NCBI GenBank assembly: GCA_964388615.1
Contig: CAYMBG010000020.1
Location: 1-31,015, forward strand
Length of the DNA stretch: 31,015 bases
DNA from: SLLW01 sp964388615
GTDB taxonomy: Bacteria; Bacteroidota; Rhodothermia; Balneolales; Natronogracilivirgulaceae
Direction of reading: 5' to 3'
Position numbers and translations under genes: made by a program. The notes beneath the pieces were generated by a model that had not been told where the DNA came from, did not search any database, and worked only from the letters and a program-made list of their open reading frames with translations. This document shows, piece by piece, positions 1-8,999 of this stretch; the first letter of the stretch is position 1; each line of letters opens with the position of its first letter.

Positions 1-199
1 CGATACCGCGGAGTTCACAATGTTCGGTTTGTTGAAGGCCGGGTGCCAGGCGTGTTGAGCTGTAGTTTCCGAGGCCGACCAGGGCTACTCCTAACTTCTT
101 TTTTTCTTTTGGCAAAAGAATAGCCGGGAAGCCCAGGGTGGATACCGCCAACGCTGTACCCATTTTCAAAAAACCTTTGCGTGTAATATGGTTGCTCAT
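1..199 (-). CDS. Gfo/Idh/MocA family oxidoreductase, N-terminal part
   Basis: Only the first 66 codons are in the window; the frame stays open to base 1. The protein begins MSNHITRKGFLKMGTALAV, a Tat-like or Sec export signal with an R-K pair rather than the classic twin Arg, followed by KLGVALVGLGNYSSTRLAPG. That second stretch is the start of a Rossmann fold with the NAD(P)-binding glycine pattern and the YSS-x-x-LAP arrangement typical of glucose-fructose oxidoreductase relatives. Such enzymes oxidise or reduce sugars at a ring carbon with a tightly bound nicotinamide cofactor, here outside the cytoplasm. The ATG at 197-199 is chosen because the signal starts directly there; no clear Shine-Dalgarno is seen. 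The exact substrate cannot be told from this fragment. Confidence 0.85.
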   Translation of the reverse strand, partial: MSNHITRKGFLKMGTALAVSTLGFPAILLPKEKKKLGVALVGLGNYSSTRLAPGLQQTEHCELRGI

Positions 200-553
200 A
201 ATTTCTGTGTTTTCAGTTTTATAGCACTGTTCAGTATGGTACTTAACGTTCTGTGGCAAAGGGTATTTTATTTGACCAGCATCATCTGCCGTGAATGTAC
301 GGCGATTCAATTATTAAAAATATATAAGAATCAAAAAAAAATGTATTTGGTTTGACAATATTGCGCATATTAAAGATAGCTTTACGTGCATTGTTCTCTG
401 TTTATAAGTATTTGTCAGCCATAACCAGGCCAAATGCTTAAAGGTGAATCGTTTCTGAAGATATTTCCATCAGTAAAGTCAAGAGTGTGTTTTGCAAATC
501 CGATAGTACGATTGTAGCCAAAGAGCATTGGCATAATCCTTTGGGAGGAAGCT
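200..553. other. Divergent intergenic region, 354 bp
   Basis: This AT-rich stretch separates the leftward oxidoreductase from the rightward GLUG gene and must hold promoters for both. TTGACA at 352-357 is a perfect -35 hexamer, but the best -10 at the right distance (GATAGC, 375-380) is poor, so no promoter is claimed. I see no RNA gene or strong hairpin and no credible ORF. Confidence 0.6.
543..549 (+). promoter_or_regulatory. Ribosome binding site of the GLUG gene
   Basis: GGGAGGA lies 4 bases before the ATG at 554. It is one of the few strong Shine-Dalgarno matches in the window, where most starts have none, and it fixes this start. Confidence 0.7.
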
Positions 554-1326
554 ATGAAGAAAGTAATTGCACACGTGTTGACCACACTGGTGGTGACCTT
601 ACTCTGTGTTTTTGGTGTTCAGGCGCAATTTTCCGGGGGTAGTGGAACGCAACCGGACCCTTGGCAGATATCCAGTGCCGAAGATCTGGATCAAATCCGC
701 AACTATCTGGATGGCCATTTTCGCCAGATCGCTGACATCGATTTGGGGGTTTCCCCCTGGAATGTGGAGGAGGGGTGGGAACCTATTGGTGAATCCGGTA
801 CCGGAAACCAGTTCACCGGAAGCTATAATGGAGATGGCTATAGTATAATCAATCTGACAATCAACCGTCCCGAGACATATCGGCAGGGTTTGTTCGGTGA
901 GATCAGTAATGCCCGGCTGACCAATATCCATCTTGTGAATGTGGATGTTCTGGGATTCCATTATGCCGGCGGCCTGGCAGGAAATATTAATGAGAGCGTG
1001 GTTGAACATTCAGGAGTAACTGGACAGGTGATTTCGGAAAAAAGTTATGTCGGTGGCCTGGCAGGTTCCGCGTCAAGAAATTCGCGTTTTCATTACATCT
1101 ATGTGGACGTGATTGTCAAGGGGGATGGATCAGTGGGTGGATTGCTGGGTGCCGCGTCAAGCATCATACGTCACGCCTGGTCCTCTGGCGAAGTGGAAGG
1201 GACCGGATCCCGGATTGGAGGCTTGGTTGGAAGTTATAATGCCGGTTCCGGCACTATTTCGGACAGTTACAGCCATGCTTCGGTGATCGGTGAACGTTTT
1301 GTAGGGGGATTTGTCGGATATAAGCA
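554..1326 (+). CDS. GLUG-motif secreted surface protein, 5' part (cut by gap)
   Basis: The first 25 residues form a Sec signal peptide ending VQAQ. The mature part begins FSGGSGTQPDPWQISSAEDL, the usual opening of GLUG-repeat (PF07581) right-handed beta-helix proteins of the FCB group, where a 'list-item' lead is followed by glycine-rich repeats. GGLAGN, GGLAGS, GGLLGA, GGLVGS and GGFVGY occur at roughly 25-residue spacing. Such proteins are cell-surface or secreted adhesin-like structures; no catalytic residues are visible. The ORF runs into the 100-N gap at 1327. It could be the first half of one long gene with the following fragment, or a separate tandem paralogue whose end lies in the gap. 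The strong SD at 543-549 supports the start. Confidence 0.8.
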
Positions 1327-1426
1327 NNNNNNNNNNNNNNNNNNNNNNNNNNNNNNNNNNNNNNNNNNNNNNNNNNNNNNNNNNNNNNNNNNNNNNNNNN
1401 NNNNNNNNNNNNNNNNNNNNNNNNNN
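1327..1426. other. Assembly gap of 100 N
   Basis: Exactly 100 N, the conventional filler for a gap of unknown length. The reading frames on the two sides do not match across it, which is expected if the true length differs. By comparison with the second repeat copy at least about 90 codons of GLUG protein are missing here. Confidence 0.95.
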
Positions 1427-2991
1427 TGCTGAGTGATCTGCAAGGAGCGGGCACCGAAGCCAATCCCTATATAATCACCTCTGCCGATGAGTTGAATGTG
1501 ATGCGCCTGGATCTGGAAGCACATTATCGCCTGGGGAATGATATTGATCTTTCACCAACAGTCGTCTGGAATTACGGCGACGGGTGGGAAGCGATCGGTG
1601 ATGCCGGAAGCGGCAACCATTTTAGCGGTAGTTTAGACGGCAATGGATATGTCATTCGAAATCTAACTGTTAATCGCCCGGTTACTTCCAGACAGGGATT
1701 GTTCAGTGAAATAGGTGATGCCATACTCGAGAATATTCTGTTGGAGGATGTGCAAGTCCATGGTGGCTACTATGTTGGCGGCATTGCAGGGATAAGTGTA
1801 TCTGGCAGTGAAATTCACAATTCCAGTGTTACCGGTGAAATTGTTTCCAATGTAAATTATGTAGGAGGACTGGCGGGATCCGCGAATCGTGGTTTGATGC
1901 ACCGGGTTTTTGCCATTGTGGATGTGTGGAGTGGGGGCATCAGCGGTGGCCTGGCAGGTGGCGCATCCATCGACCAGGAAATACATTATGCCTGGACGCA
2001 AGGAAATGTTATTTCGACGGGCTCGCATGCGGGTGGACTGGTGGGACACTATAACGGTTCTTCCAAATCCATCATAGATAGCTACAGCCGGTCCGTGGTC
2101 CGTGGTGAGCGCCGGGTTGGCGGGTTCATCGGATTTCATCAGACCGGCAATATACACAACTCCTACAGTGCCGGAAGGGTCACCCTGACCGGCGATATGA
2201 ATGATAATATCGGTGGTTTTATTGGCGAGGATTACTATGGCAGTGTATTTAACAGTTACTGGGATATGGAATCGTCCGGGCAGACTGAAAGTTTTGGTGG
2301 TGAAAGGCTTCAGGGCAAACCGACCGAGGATATGACCTGGCCCTATGACGAGGGGAGCTTTGCTGGGTGGGACTTCATGGATGTGTGGGTGCCGGATTCG
2401 GAAGGTATCAACAATGGGTACCCTTATTTGAAAGGGATGGCACGGGCTTCACATGAAATAATGGTATACGCTGAGCAGCAGGAAGGAGGGATAGTGGAAG
2501 GTGGTGGTGTTTTTAGGCACGGTGACAAGGTTATGCTTACCGCAAGAGCGAATGAAGGATGGGTATTCCTTCATTGGTCGGAGGCAGGTGTGCTTATTTC
2601 AGAATCGCCTTCCTATACCTTTACGGCGACATTGGATCGGAGCCTGAGTGCCCATTTTGAAGAACCCGTTCCAACTGATACCGAATGGCAGACTCAGCTA
2701 CCTCGCGAAATTTCTCTTTCGCAAAGCTATCCCAATCCGTTTAATCCGGTTACTCAAATACCGTTTGCATTACCGGAAGAAGCGGACGTACGTCTGGAAG
2801 TATTCAATGTGATGGGGCAACGAGTGGCATTGTTGGTCAGTGAACGACGAGCGGCCGGCTATCATACTGTTCGATTTGATGCTGCCGGTTTGGCCAGCGG
2901 CGTGTATATCAAGCGGCTGATCGTCAGTGGCAGTGCCGGAAGCGGGTACTCCCCGCAGGTGTATACACGGACCATGACATTCGTAAAGTAG
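1427..2991 (+). CDS. GLUG-motif surface protein with T9SS sorting domain, 3' part
   Basis: The frame (codons from 1429) is open from the gap onward, so the ATG at 1498 and GTG at 1492 are probably internal. It opens with GAGTEANPYIITSADEL, a second copy of the lead found in the upstream fragment, then carries GGIAGI, GGLAGS, GGLAGG, GGLVGH, GGFIGF and GGFIGE GLUG repeats. After a typical SYWDMESSG and NNGYPYL exit there is an InlB-like beta domain (EGGGVFRHGDKVMLTA, then GWVFLHW) and a C-terminal T9SS type A sorting domain starting near 2715 with SLSQSYPNPFNPVTQIPF and ending TRTMTFVK. The product should be exported across the outer membrane by T9SS. No T9SS machinery genes are present here. 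A terminator hairpin follows at 3071-3103. Confidence 0.85.
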
Positions 2992-3070
2992 GTATCAGCG
3001 TGTTTTAAATTTGGATGGCAGTTCCTTCGTAGAAAAGCTGGGTTCAAAATGGTAGAATAGTGTCAAAAAG

Positions 3071-3103
3071 CCCTCCGGACGAAATTCAAAGGTGTCCGGA
3101 GGG
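3071..3103 (-). terminator. Intrinsic terminator between convergent genes
   Basis: A perfect 10-bp stem, CCCTCCGGAC at 3071-3080 with GTCCGGAGGG at 3094-3103, and a 13-base loop. Read leftwards it is followed by CTTTTT, so it best serves the DUF1080 gene; read rightwards it is followed only by TTT but may also stop the GLUG gene. Confidence 0.85.
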
Positions 3104-3124
3104 TTTAAAAAACGGTAATTGCTG

Positions 3125-3946
3125 TTATGGCAGGATGGATTCCGGGAGTTCATCAATAGAACGAATATCGACGTTTCTGATAAACAACTCCCCGCCTTCG
3201 GATTGGATCTGGATTTTTCCAGATGTAAGTGGTTCTGTCATACCGTTTTCATAGGTTCCGGTATTCTGGTTGACCTTGACAACCATGCCGTTTACCACAT
3301 GAACAGCTGTACGGCCGTATGTGAAAAGCTCAATGGTATTCCACTCACCCAAAGGAGCTTCGTTGTCCATATTTTTTCGGATAAGCCGTCCATGGTCATG
3401 CTCGCCAAAGGTCAGCAAATCCTCTCCGGGGGCATAAATATACTCATCCGCTTCCCTGGTTACCTCGGTTTCGGTTGAGGTGTTTCCCATCAGGTAGGTG
3501 TCTCCCAGATTTTGTGTCCACATTTGGAACTCAATATTCGGCATCCAGGTACCCAATGACTCGCCGAAATCCCCGAAACTGTGGTAAAGCAAACCACTGT
3601 TTCTCATTGAATAAACGGTTTCTCCCCATTTGAAATCCATGCGGAGATGATAATTTTCAAAAGACTCCTGAGTAGCCAGAGAAGCGTTGATTTCTCCGGA
3701 GATACGAATAGCAGGCTCTCCTTCTTCTACTGCAACGGAGAACACTTGTTCGGGTACAGCTGCTTCTGCCAGTTCATCAAACTCACTTCCCAACGAGGTG
3801 CCCAAATACTTGTCCCAGTTGGAGAGGTCCCGGCCATTAAAAAGTTCTTGCCAGTCCTGTTCTTCCAGGGCTTCTTCCTGGGCGCACGAGCCTAAGGTCA
3901 TTGAAATGGTAACGGCAAAAAGTAAAAACAATACAATATTTTTCAT
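3125..3946 (-). CDS. DUF1080 (3-keto-disaccharide hydrolase fold) lipoprotein
   Basis: A 273-residue protein with a type II signal: hydrophobic residues 4-18, then lipobox TLGSC with Cys21 as the lipidated residue, so it is anchored in an envelope membrane. The rest is one PF06439 concanavalin-like beta-sandwich: the entry motif WQELFNGRDLSNW (32-44), the central RNSGLLYHS (115-123) and IEFQMW (138-143), and the closing SGKIQIQSEGGELFIRNVDI (242-261). Members of this family cleave 3-keto glycosides made by Gfo/Idh/MocA enzymes, and some are only annotated from the fold. It is a lone gene, convergent with the GLUG gene and divergent from the ABC operon. The substrate is unknown. The ATG is the only start that leaves an intact signal peptide. 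Confidence 0.88.
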   Translation of the reverse strand: MKNIVLFLLFAVTISMTLGSCAQEEALEEQDWQELFNGRDLSNWDKYLGTSLGSEFDELAEAAVPEQVFSVAVEEGEPAIRISGEINASLATQESFENYHLRMDFKWGETVYSMRNSGLLYHSFGDFGESLGTWMPNIEFQMWTQNLGDTYLMGNTSTETEVTREADEYIYAPGEDLLTFGEHDHGRLIRKNMDNEAPLGEWNTIELFTYGRTAVHVVNGMVVKVNQNTGTYENGMTEPLTSGKIQIQSEGGELFIRNVDIRSIDELPESILP

Positions 3947-4264
3947 GAATTAAAGGATTGAATGATTGAGGTTGATTGGTCAAATACACATGTGTCAGAA
4001 AGGACATAGAATGATAAAACACATTTGGTAATGTACTGAGGAAAGCTTGTTTTTCCCAAGAGATCGGTGGTTTCCTGTTACGATGCACACCGGATTGCAT
4101 GTGACGGTATATGGTGCCTCCTTTGCTTTTATGTGTGCGTCTGCGGGGAACCGCCGGAGGAAAGTTTTTGTTCTTTTTCTTCGCTGCAATTTGCTTCACA
4201 AATTTTGCTGCATCAATAAATTGTGTGCGTATATCATGAAATATCCATACCAATAACGTAACGC
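3947..4264. other. Divergent intergenic region, 318 bp
   Basis: Lies between the leftward DUF1080 gene and the rightward ABC operon. Short ORFs on both strands here have no recognisable content. A 4-bp GCGG/CCGC hairpin with a GGAA loop at 4143-4154 is too small to call. No promoter match is convincing. Confidence 0.5.
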
Positions 4265-5074
4265 ATGGTTTCAGAAAATAGAACAACCGGGTTTTCTTCG
4301 CATGAGGAAGCGGATAGCGCAGAATCTTCGATGACATACGGGAATCCATCGAAGAGAGGCCATCCTGCCCTGCAAGTCAGTGGACTATGCAAATCATATC
4401 GCGAGGGGACGAAAGTGCGGAAAGTACTTGATCATGTGGATTTTACCATATCTCAAGGAGAGTTGGTTGTGTTTCTGGGTCGATCCGGGTCGGGTAAAAG
4501 TACGCTGCTGAACCTGGTCAGCGGACTCGATTACCCGGATCAGGGAGAGGTTTTTGTCGGAGGGACTTGTCTCACCGGCATGAACGAGAAGAATCGCACG
4601 CTGTTCCGGCGTGATAATATCGGATTTATTTTCCAGTCTTTTAATCTTATACCGACGCTGACAGTCGCAGAGAATGTTTTTATGCCCCTGGAATTGATGG
4701 GGGCGACCGGCAAAGAAGATCACGACAGAGCCCACAAACATCTTTCGGATGTGGGGCTGGCTGATCGCGCCGACTCTTTTCCTGACCGCCTCTCCGGCGG
4801 TGAGCAACAACGCGTTACCATTGCCCGCGCGTTGGCACATGATCCGCTTCTTATCCTGGCCGATGAACCCACCGGCAATCTTGACGAACAAACCGGGCAT
4901 CACGTCATGTCCACGCTCCATGAAATGATCCGGAAAACCGGTCGCACCATGCTCATTGCTACACATGACCAAAGTTTGTGTGCAATGGCCGACAGGGTGG
5001 TGCAGCTTCGCGACGGTAAACTGGAGGAAGTCACCGGACTGGCCGGGAAAGCTGAAAAGGGATCGGCTACATGA
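4265..5074 (+). CDS. ABC transporter ATP-binding protein (LolD/MacB/AttE type)
   Basis: A complete 269-residue ABC ATPase: Walker A GRSGSGKST (72-80), Q-loop Gln124, signature LSGGEQQR (176-183), Walker B LLILADEPTGNLD (ending 207) and H-loop His234. Sequence around the signature and D-loop is that of the MacB/LolD class, which drives FtsX-type permeases for extrusion or lipoprotein release rather than uptake. The first 36 residues are a hydrophilic extension unusual for the class, so ATG 4331 (Met23) is an alternative start; neither has a clear Shine-Dalgarno. The stop overlaps the permease start by 4 bases (ATGA), showing translational coupling. Together with the downstream genes it matches the AttEFGH layout, so AttE-like is the best label. 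Confidence 0.92.
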   Translation: MVSENRTTGFSSHEEADSAESSMTYGNPSKRGHPALQVSGLCKSYREGTKVRKVLDHVDFTISQGELVVFLGRSGSGKSTLLNLVSGLDYPDQGEVFVGGTCLTGMNEKNRTLFRRDNIGFIFQSFNLIPTLTVAENVFMPLELMGATGKEDHDRAHKHLSDVGLADRADSFPDRLSGGEQQRVTIARALAHDPLLILADEPTGNLDEQTGHHVMSTLHEMIRKTGRTMLIATHDQSLCAMADRVVQLRDGKLEEVTGLAGKAEKGSAT

Positions 5075-7671
5075 GCAACAGCACAGCTACAACGCGCACA
5101 CCACGCAAAAGCGGATCGGGGAGAAGCTCAATGGGCATACCGCGTCTTCTGCTTCGTTCGAGTATGCGGTTTTTAATCCATCAGCCATGGCTGTTCGGTT
5201 TTTCCGTGATCGGAATTGCCCTGGGTGTTGCCGTTGTTACCGCCATTGACCTGGCTAATACCAGTGCCATGCGTGCTTTTACACTTTCTTCCGAAGCGGT
5301 TACCGGCAGTGCTACTCATTATGTGCGTGGGTCATCCGGTTCCTTACAGGAAGAAGTTTACCGTGATCTCCGCGTCGGACAGGGGTTTCGAAAAAGTGCA
5401 CCGGTTGTTGAGGGGCATGCAACGCTTGCGGTGGATAATCGCACTTTCCGGATATTAGGGGTAGATCCACTTGCCGAAGGCCCGTTTCGGTCTTTCGCCG
5501 CGCAGGACACCGGTCTGGATCTGGGGATGTTTATCGCTGGTGGTCTCACAGGGCTGATTACCGAAAGTAATGCCCGGCAGTGGGGGGTGCAGCCAGGTGA
5601 CACCCTGCTTTTGTCCAGTGGCGGACGTACGTTTGATGTACGGATCGCCGGACTCCTTGGCGCCGTAGATGAGCGTAGCCGGCGGGCACTCGAGGATGTG
5701 ATTGTCACGGATATCGCTACCGCACAGAGAATCCTTGCCATGCAGGGGTCCCTGACCCGAATCGATCTTATCCTGCCTCAGGATGACAACGCTGTCCATG
5801 ACCGTCTGGAGCGGTTTTTGCCTGAGGGACTGACTCTAGAACGTTCGGAAACCCGTACCCAGACGGCATTACAGATGACCCGTGCTTTTGAATTCAATTT
5901 GCAGGCACTCAGTTTGCTGGCTTTACTGGTCGGTATGTTCCTGATATATAATACCATGACTTTTTCGGTGGTGCAGCGGCGAAACTGGATAGGCCGCCTT
6001 CGTGCCATAGGTGTAACATCGTCTGAAATCCTGTATCTGATCATCACAGAGGCATTGATTCTCGGAATTCTCGGAACCTTAATTGGTATTGGTGGAGGAA
6101 TCCTTCTCGCAGGTGGCCTGCTGCAGCTGGTCACCCAGTCAATTAATGATCTCTATTTTGTGGTGAGTGTCCGCGAGGTGTCCCTGGATGGGTTTACCTT
6201 GCTTAAAGGAGCCTTGCTTGGTGTGGGGGCCGCGGTCATTGCTGCGTTTTGGCCGGCACGGGAAGCGGCCTATGCATCCGTTAGCACCGTATTGCGGCGT
6301 TCGGATGATGAGACCCGCTTCCGGAATGCGCTGAGCACTATCGGCTATAGTGGCGCCGCCGCCATGCTTGCCGGTCTTGTTCTGCTTTGGGCTCCCGGTG
6401 AAACCATTGTCGCCGGCTATCTCTCATTGCTATTTATAATCATCGGTTTTGCGTTGCTTACGCCTGCGGCTCTTACGTTTCTGGCGTTTCTGTTTAGACC
6501 GGTGTTTTCGGCTGTGTTCGGACTCACGGGCAAAATGGCGGTTCGCAGTGTGGTTACGGAATTGAATCGCTCATCAGTTGCTATTGCGGCCCTGGCTGTT
6601 GCAGTGGCCGCGACTATAGGTGTGGGTGTAATGGTTGACAGCTTCCGGAATACAGTAGATGTTTGGCTTGAGTCACAGTTGGAAGCGGATATCTATGTAC
6701 AACCCCCCGGTTTTGTGGCCAGTCAAAATGATGCGGTCCTGGATCCGGAGCTTGTGGAATTGCTTCGTCATGCCGATGGCGTCGAGGCATCCCACACGGT
6801 GCGGAATGTCAACGTGTCTACTGAGAATGGTATGGATATATTGGTGGCAGTAGATCAGGGTCCGGGTTCCCAGCTACGTTATCAGATGAGAGGCACAGCC
6901 GCTGATTTTCAGGAGCAGTTTCCTGAAAGCCGGGAAGTGATGGTTTCCGAGGCCTATGCCTATCGCAACGGGATGGCCATTGGTGACTCATTGCGTATCC
7001 AAACCGACGAAGGGCCGGTGACTTTCAGGGTCGGTGCTGTCTATTACGATTATACGTCCGAACAGGGAGCTATTTCCATGGCGCGATCTGTATATCAACG
7101 CTATTTCGTTGATGATGCCGTGTCCGGCCTGGCGCTGTATCTGGATGACGATTCCCGGATGGATTCTGCTCTGGCGAGTTTGCGCGAAAAAGCATCATCG
7201 GTTCAGGAGGTGTTTATCCGGTCCAACCGGGGATTGCGAGAGGCGTCAATGGAAATTTTTGACCGCACGTTCACCGTGACCATCGTTCTGCGTCTGCTGG
7301 CTGTACTGGTTGCTTTTATCGGGGTCGTCACCGCACTTATGGCCTTGCAGTTGGAGCGGAACCGCGAAATGGCGGTGTTGCGTGCAAATGGTATGACCCC
7401 TTTTCAACTTTGGCGGTATATGATTACACAGACCGGCGTTATGGGACTCATGGCTGGGTTATTGTCCCTGCCACTTGGACTTACAATGGCTGCTATTCTT
7501 GTGCATGTCATCAATTTGCGTTCATTTGGGTGGACGTTGGAGCTGTTGATCACTCCGGAGATTTTTATGCAGGCACTGTTCCTGTCCGTCCTGGCAGCAG
7601 TACCGGCCGGCTTGTATCCCGCCTGGAAAATGGCTCGTGCTCGTCCTGCAGATGCTCTGAGAAATGATTAG
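5071..7671 (+). CDS. FtsX-like ABC permease, fused double domain (AttF-AttG-like)
   Basis: An 866-residue membrane protein with two FtsX permease halves in one chain. The first transmembrane helix is at about 41-60, followed by a periplasmic MacB-like domain to about 270 and a core FtsX block at 275-402 ending WPAREAAYASV. Helices near 430-475 and 503-522 lead to a second periplasmic domain (525-730) and a second FtsX block at 738-857 ending YPAWKMARARPADALR. This is about ten helices, the arrangement of ABC3-type permeases about 800-870 residues long. It overlaps the ATPase gene by 4 bases and should form one complex with it. In AttEFGH systems the two permease halves are separate genes AttF and AttG; here they form one polypeptide, which I infer from the domain order. 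The cargo is unknown. Confidence 0.9.
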   Translation: MSNSTATTRTPRKSGSGRSSMGIPRLLLRSSMRFLIHQPWLFGFSVIGIALGVAVVTAIDLANTSAMRAFTLSSEAVTGSATHYVRGSSGSLQEEVYRDLRVGQGFRKSAPVVEGHATLAVDNRTFRILGVDPLAEGPFRSFAAQDTGLDLGMFIAGGLTGLITESNARQWGVQPGDTLLLSSGGRTFDVRIAGLLGAVDERSRRALEDVIVTDIATAQRILAMQGSLTRIDLILPQDDNAVHDRLERFLPEGLTLERSETRTQTALQMTRAFEFNLQALSLLALLVGMFLIYNTMTFSVVQRRNWIGRLRAIGVTSSEILYLIITEALILGILGTLIGIGGGILLAGGLLQLVTQSINDLYFVVSVREVSLDGFTLLKGALLGVGAAVIAAFWPAREAAYASVSTVLRRSDDETRFRNALSTIGYSGAAAMLAGLVLLWAPGETIVAGYLSLLFIIIGFALLTPAALTFLAFLFRPVFSAVFGLTGKMAVRSVVTELNRSSVAIAALAVAVAATIGVGVMVDSFRNTVDVWLESQLEADIYVQPPGFVASQNDAVLDPELVELLRHADGVEASHTVRNVNVSTENGMDILVAVDQGPGSQLRYQMRGTAADFQEQFPESREVMVSEAYAYRNGMAIGDSLRIQTDEGPVTFRVGAVYYDYTSEQGAISMARSVYQRYFVDDAVSGLALYLDDDSRMDSALASLREKASSVQEVFIRSNRGLREASMEIFDRTFTVTIVLRLLAVLVAFIGVVTALMALQLERNREMAVLRANGMTPFQLWRYMITQTGVMGLMAGLLSLPLGLTMAAILVHVINLRSFGWTLELLITPEIFMQALFLSVLAAVPAGLYPAWKMARARPADALRND

Positions 7672-7762
7672 AAGGTTAATGTTAAGATGAAGAGCAACAT
7701 AAAATTACATTCTTACAGGTGATATTTTATATAGATGACGAAAACAGGTGGTATCGAGTGAT

Positions 7763-8977
7763 ATGAGACGAAAATACTGGATAAGTTTGATTTTGGTGAT
7801 CATAGCCACAGGCATAATGTTATTATGGTTGAACCGCGATGACGATGCGCCGGTGCGGGCGGGTATATCTGCGGTAGAAGCTTTGCAAGCAGATCCGGAT
7901 GGCTTTTTGCAGGTTACCGAGCCACGAGAATTTGCATTTCCGGAGGATCACGGTCCGCATGAGGGGTATCGCACGGAGTGGTGGTACTATACCGGAAACT
8001 TATCCAGTGAATCCGGACGTCGATTTGGATTCCAGTTTACTCTATTTCGGAATCAGTTTTTACCGGATGAAGAATATGAAACGGAGAACGGAACCGGTTG
8101 GAGCACCAATCAGCTTTATCTGGCACATCTTGCCATAACCGATGTGGAGACGGGACGGCATATTCATGAAGAACGGTTTAGTCGCGGTGCCGCGGGACTA
8201 GCCGGTGCTCAGGCCGATCCCTTTCGTATCTGGCTGGAGGATTGGATGGTTGTGCTGGATGAAGAATATGAAACAGAACTGCAACAGGACTCCCCCGATG
8301 GGAAAATTCCGATGCATCTGGTTGCAGCCACGGGAGAGTCGGCCCTGGATCTGAAGATGTCCCCGTCAAAACCTCCGGTATTTCATGGTGACCGGGGGTT
8401 TGAGCCCAAGGGTCCGGCGTCCGGAGACGCTTCCTACTATCTGTCATTCACCCGTCTTGTGACCACAGGCACTATTGAAATCGATGGTGAGGTGTTTCAG
8501 GTGGAAGGGCTCAGTTGGATGGATCATGAGTGGAGTACATCGGCTCTGGCCGCTGACCAGGCGGGGTGGGACTGGTTTTCACTGCAATTGTCAGATGGCT
8601 ATGACCTGATGTTTTACCATCTTCGCAATGAAGACGGGACTATCAGCCCGTTTTCAACCGGTACACTGGTAGATCCGGAGGGCGTTCATTTTGTTCTTGA
8701 TCCGGATGATTTTGACCTTGAAGCTACGGGGTTTTGGGAGAGTCCGCATACCGGAGCAACGTATCCGGTCAGCTGGCAACTGCAAATACCGGGAGAGGGG
8801 CTCCAGCTTGATATCAATACGCTTTTTGAAAACCAGGAAATGCAGGTTTCGTTTGTCTATTATGAGGGCGCGGTTTCGGCCACGGGAACACGAGCGGGAG
8901 CACAGATTGAAGGCAGGGGCTACGTGGAAATGACCGGCTATGAGAGTGAGCTGGGTACAGGCACCCGCTTGCAGTGA
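7763..8977 (+). CDS. AttH/CrtC-like lipocalin-family protein
   Basis: About 404 residues. A basic N-terminus and one hydrophobic helix (about residues 5-23) serve as signal anchor or uncleaved signal. The family fingerprint YRTEWWYYTGNL follows about 70 residues in, then GRRFGFQFTLFRNQF, the conserved EGLSWMDHEWST and GWDWFSLQLSDGYDLMFYHLR. These are the two lipocalin-like domains of PF07143/PF17186, shared by AttH and carotenoid 1,2-hydratase CrtC. With an ABC ATPase and FtsX permease directly upstream (91 bp), AttH is the better label than carotenoid hydratase; no other carotenoid gene is near. It probably binds a hydrophobic cargo on the outer side of the membrane. GTG 7748 is an in-frame alternative start; I prefer ATG 7763 because AGGTGG precedes it. 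Confidence 0.88.
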   Translation: MRRKYWISLILVIIATGIMLLWLNRDDDAPVRAGISAVEALQADPDGFLQVTEPREFAFPEDHGPHEGYRTEWWYYTGNLSSESGRRFGFQFTLFRNQFLPDEEYETENGTGWSTNQLYLAHLAITDVETGRHIHEERFSRGAAGLAGAQADPFRIWLEDWMVVLDEEYETELQQDSPDGKIPMHLVAATGESALDLKMSPSKPPVFHGDRGFEPKGPASGDASYYLSFTRLVTTGTIEIDGEVFQVEGLSWMDHEWSTSALAADQAGWDWFSLQLSDGYDLMFYHLRNEDGTISPFSTGTLVDPEGVHFVLDPDDFDLEATGFWESPHTGATYPVSWQLQIPGEGLQLDINTLFENQEMQVSFVYYEGAVSATGTRAGAQIEGRGYVEMTGYESELGTGTRLQ

Positions 8978-8999
8978 CACAATTATCTAAAAAATGAAT

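Noticed and set aside
352..380. TTGACA plus GATAGC as a sigma-70 promoter
   Set aside because: The -35 is perfect but the -10 matches only three of six bases, and FCB-group promoters differ from this consensus.
4143..4154. GCGG-GGAA-CCGC mini-hairpin with GNRA-like loop
   Set aside because: Only four pairs; no surrounding structure that would make a riboswitch or RNA gene.
7763..8977. Carotenoid 1,2-hydratase (CrtC) as the product name
   Set aside because: The family is shared, but the ABC ATPase and FtsX permease context and lack of carotenoid genes favour AttH.
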